Of a stretch of DNA of 7,453 bases, positions 6,055 through 7,453 are shown one piece after another. The stretch is from Limnohabitans sp. (GTDB lineage: Bacteria; Pseudomonadota; Gammaproteobacteria; Burkholderiales; Burkholderiaceae_C). How positions within the stretch are numbered: position 1 is the stretch's first letter; every line of letters starts with the position of its first letter. The position numbers were made by a program, and so were the translations under genes. The DNA lies in contig JALQUL010000310.1 of the NCBI GenBank assembly GCA_023260735.1, forward strand, positions 1 through 7,453. The letters run 5' to 3'. Below the pieces are notes generated by a model. It was not told the origin of the DNA. It saw only the letters and a list, made by a program, of their open reading frames with translations, and ran no database searches.

Positions 6055-7245
6055 ATGTCATCAGACAATGCCACTTTTCGAATGACGCCTCTAGAGCGTC
6101 GCGCTAGTTTTTCTTTAGCATTTATTTTTGCCCTTCGTATGTTGGGCTTGTTTTTAGTCATGCCAGTCTTTAGCCTGGAAGCCACCAAACTACCAGGCGG
6201 TGACAATCCTGCGTGGGTGGGTTTTGCGATGGGTATTTATGGTCTCACCCAAGGAGTGCTGCAATTACCTTATGGTATGGCATCAGACCACATGGGTCGT
6301 AAAAAAGTCATCGTGTTCGGCTTGGTGGTATTTGCCTTTGGTAGCCTTGTAGCCGCCTCTGCTAATACAGTTACTGAGCTGATGTTGGGGCGAGCACTTC
6401 AAGGTGCAGGTGCTGTTTCTGCCGCTGTGAGCGCTTTATTAGCCGATCAAACTCGTGACCAAGTACGTACTAAGGCTATGGCTTTAATTGGAGCAAGTAT
6501 TGGTTTAATGTTTGCCTTGTCTTTGGTCGCTTCAAGTGCAATTACAGCGGCCATCGGTTTTTCAGGTTTGTTTGTGCTCACCTGTGTTTTAGCAGTGGTA
6601 GGTATAGTCGTAGTGCTGTTTTGGACTCCACCAGAACCACTACATCGTGCAACAGGTCCAAGCCCTAGTGTATTGAGCCTGCTCCAGCAACCGGTCTTGG
6701 CTCGTTTGTTTTTTGGTGTATTTGTATTGCATGCCGTCCAGTTAGCCATGTGGATGGCTATTCCGCAATTATTAGTACGGGCCGGTTGGATAAAGGAGTC
6801 GCATTGGCAAATTTATTTACCTGCTCTTTTAGGCTCTTTTGTCATAATGGGTGGTCTGTTAAGACTAGAGCGTATTGGTTATCAGCGTCAGTTATTTTTA
6901 ATGGCAGTTAGTTTATTTGCGGTTGCTCAACTAGGATTTTTTGAACAAATTCAAAATCCGAGTGCACAGGTCTTAGGGGTTTGTTTATTCGTGTTTTTTA
7001 TTGGTTTTAATATTTTAGAGGCCACACAACCCAGCCGGGTTTCTCAATTAGCTCCAGCCAATGGCAGGGGCACGGCTATGGGTATTTACAATACACTGCA
7101 ATCTTTAGGTCTTTTTACTGGAGGAGCTTTGGGTGGCTGGATTATTAAAACTGGCGGGGCTAATGCCTTGTTTCTGAGTTGTTTTATAGCCGCCTTGGTT
7201 TGGCTTTTTATTTTGATTTTAGATTGGCAACAATCTAGGGTCTAA
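6055..7245 (+). CDS. MFS transporter, YajR-like
   Basis: This is an inner-membrane protein of 396 residues with about 12 hydrophobic segments and no signal peptide beyond the first membrane helix (about 19-39). It resembles the YajR-type drug/proton antiporter group of the major facilitator superfamily. Visible marks are FALRMLGLFLVMPVF near the start, the loop 2-3 motif A as G74-MAS-D78-H79-M-G81-R82-K83, LGRALQGAGAVSAAV (111-125), and the second-half pair LEATQPSRVSQLAP and RGTAMGIYNTLQSLGLF (about 321-354). Two oddities: the position after the motif A Asp is usually Arg or Lys and is His here, and the helix-5 segment (about 153-172, SLVASSAITAAIGFSGLF) lacks the proline-glycine pattern of motif C. 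The soluble C-terminal domain of E. coli YajR is absent; the protein ends after the last helix at WQQSRV. The substrate cannot be named. No strong Shine-Dalgarno sequence precedes the ATG. The gene is divergent from uvrA, with a probable ssb downstream, a conserved order in Burkholderiales. Confidence 0.88.
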   Translation: MSSDNATFRMTPLERRASFSLAFIFALRMLGLFLVMPVFSLEATKLPGGDNPAWVGFAMGIYGLTQGVLQLPYGMASDHMGRKKVIVFGLVVFAFGSLVAASANTVTELMLGRALQGAGAVSAAVSALLADQTRDQVRTKAMALIGASIGLMFALSLVASSAITAAIGFSGLFVLTCVLAVVGIVVVLFWTPPEPLHRATGPSPSVLSLLQQPVLARLFFGVFVLHAVQLAMWMAIPQLLVRAGWIKESHWQIYLPALLGSFVIMGGLLRLERIGYQRQLFLMAVSLFAVAQLGFFEQIQNPSAQVLGVCLFVFFIGFNILEATQPSRVSQLAPANGRGTAMGIYNTLQSLGLFTGGALGGWIIKTGGANALFLSCFIAALVWLFILILDWQQSRV

Positions 7246-7268
7246 GCGTGCGTTACCATTCATTAAAA

Positions 7269-7297
7269 TTGATATGTATGATGTTGATGCTTATATA
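7269..7297 (+). promoter_or_regulatory. Candidate promoter for the gene beyond the right edge
   Basis: TTGATA (7269-7274; five of six to TTGACA) and TATATA (7292-7297; four of six to TATAAT) have an ideal 17-base spacer in an AT-rich region. A start near 7304 would give a leader of about 150 bases for the next gene. A second, weaker choice is TTGAAA at 7381-7386 with the AT-rich TATAAATA near 7402-7409, but its spacing is short. Confidence 0.4.
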
Positions 7298-7396
7298 TAA
7301 ATAGTATATAACCTCCTTCAAAGTCCACCCCAAATACGATTGAAAAAAACACCACACAATCAACGATCATTTAGCAATATTTGAAAAATTTAATAC

Positions 7397-7414
7397 CCAA
7401 ATATAAATATTTGG
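7397..7414. repeat. Small inverted repeat upstream of the next gene
   Basis: CCAAATA and TATTTGG form a perfect 7-bp inverted repeat around TAAA. No good T-run follows (TTTAAGCTT), so it is a weak terminator at best. It lies about 40 bases before the next start and could be an operator or a leader hairpin. The rest of 7246-7453 holds no open frame that I can support and no convincing terminator for the MFS gene. Confidence 0.4.
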
Positions 7415-7442
7415 TTTAAGCTTACCTCATATCGAAACTCTC

Positions 7443-7448
7443 AAGGAG
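7443..7448 (+). promoter_or_regulatory. Ribosome binding site of a gene starting right after the window
   Basis: AAGGAG followed by ATAAC up to the final base places a start codon at or very near 7454, a five-base spacer. The uvrA-MFS-ssb order known in Burkholderiales makes the single-stranded DNA-binding protein gene the best guess, but no coding base is visible. Confidence 0.55.
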
Positions 7449-7453
7449 ATAAC

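Noticed and set aside
6447..6749. Open frame on the - strand inside the MFS gene
   Set aside because: It is antisense to conserved transmembrane segments, with low-complexity Thr/Ala/Lys composition and no start signal.
7291..7311. TTATATA/TATATAA inverted repeat after the MFS gene as a terminator
   Set aside because: The stem is pure A-T and no T-run follows; it is better explained as the AT-rich -10 region of the downstream promoter candidate.

Overview
The window looks like ordinary chromosomal housekeeping DNA from a beta-proteobacterium, most likely a low-GC member of the Burkholderiales. This rests on three things: the type-2 PyrF, the tsaB-rimI-uracil-DNA-glycosylase-like gene order, and a uvrA gene facing a YajR-like MFS gene with an apparent ssb start just past the right edge. 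Codons lean to A/T in the third position and the intergenic stretches are AT-rich, so a Polynucleobacter-like or similarly AT-leaning relative fits better than Burkholderia or Bordetella. The genus cannot be fixed from this sequence alone. No transposase, integrase, CRISPR array, tRNA, rRNA or prophage gene is visible.

Left part (1-2653, all + strand). The 3' end of tsaB (tRNA t6A biosynthesis) overlaps rimI (ribosomal protein N-acetyltransferase) by an ATGA junction. rimI overlaps a uracil-DNA-glycosylase-like gene by 10 bases, so these three are translationally coupled. After a 57-base gap comes pyrF (UMP biosynthesis). A strong 14-bp hairpin with a T-rich tail closes this side.

Middle (2769-5900, - strand). 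uvrA is the damage-recognition ATPase of nucleotide excision repair. It is complete but about 100 residues longer than E. coli UvrA. The extra length sits in an N-terminal extension, an insert near residues 229-256, and a long Ser/Thr/Lys/Ala/Asn-rich linker between the two ABC halves.

Right part (6055-7453, + strand). A YajR-like MFS transporter is divergent from uvrA across 154 bases that hold candidate promoters and one CTG-N10-CAG (LexA-like) match. After it lies a 208-base AT-rich non-coding stretch with a promoter-like pair, a small hairpin and a strong Shine-Dalgarno sequence at the last bases. The next gene, probably ssb, should start at base 7454.

I do not see a new multi-gene system. 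The most notable item is the uracil-DNA-glycosylase-like protein. It keeps all four cysteines expected to hold the 4Fe-4S cluster but has lost the glycine-rich GEAPG-type motif, the uracil-stacking PFVG-type motif and the histidine of the HPxYLLR-type motif. It may therefore no longer excise uracil and may have been kept for another role.
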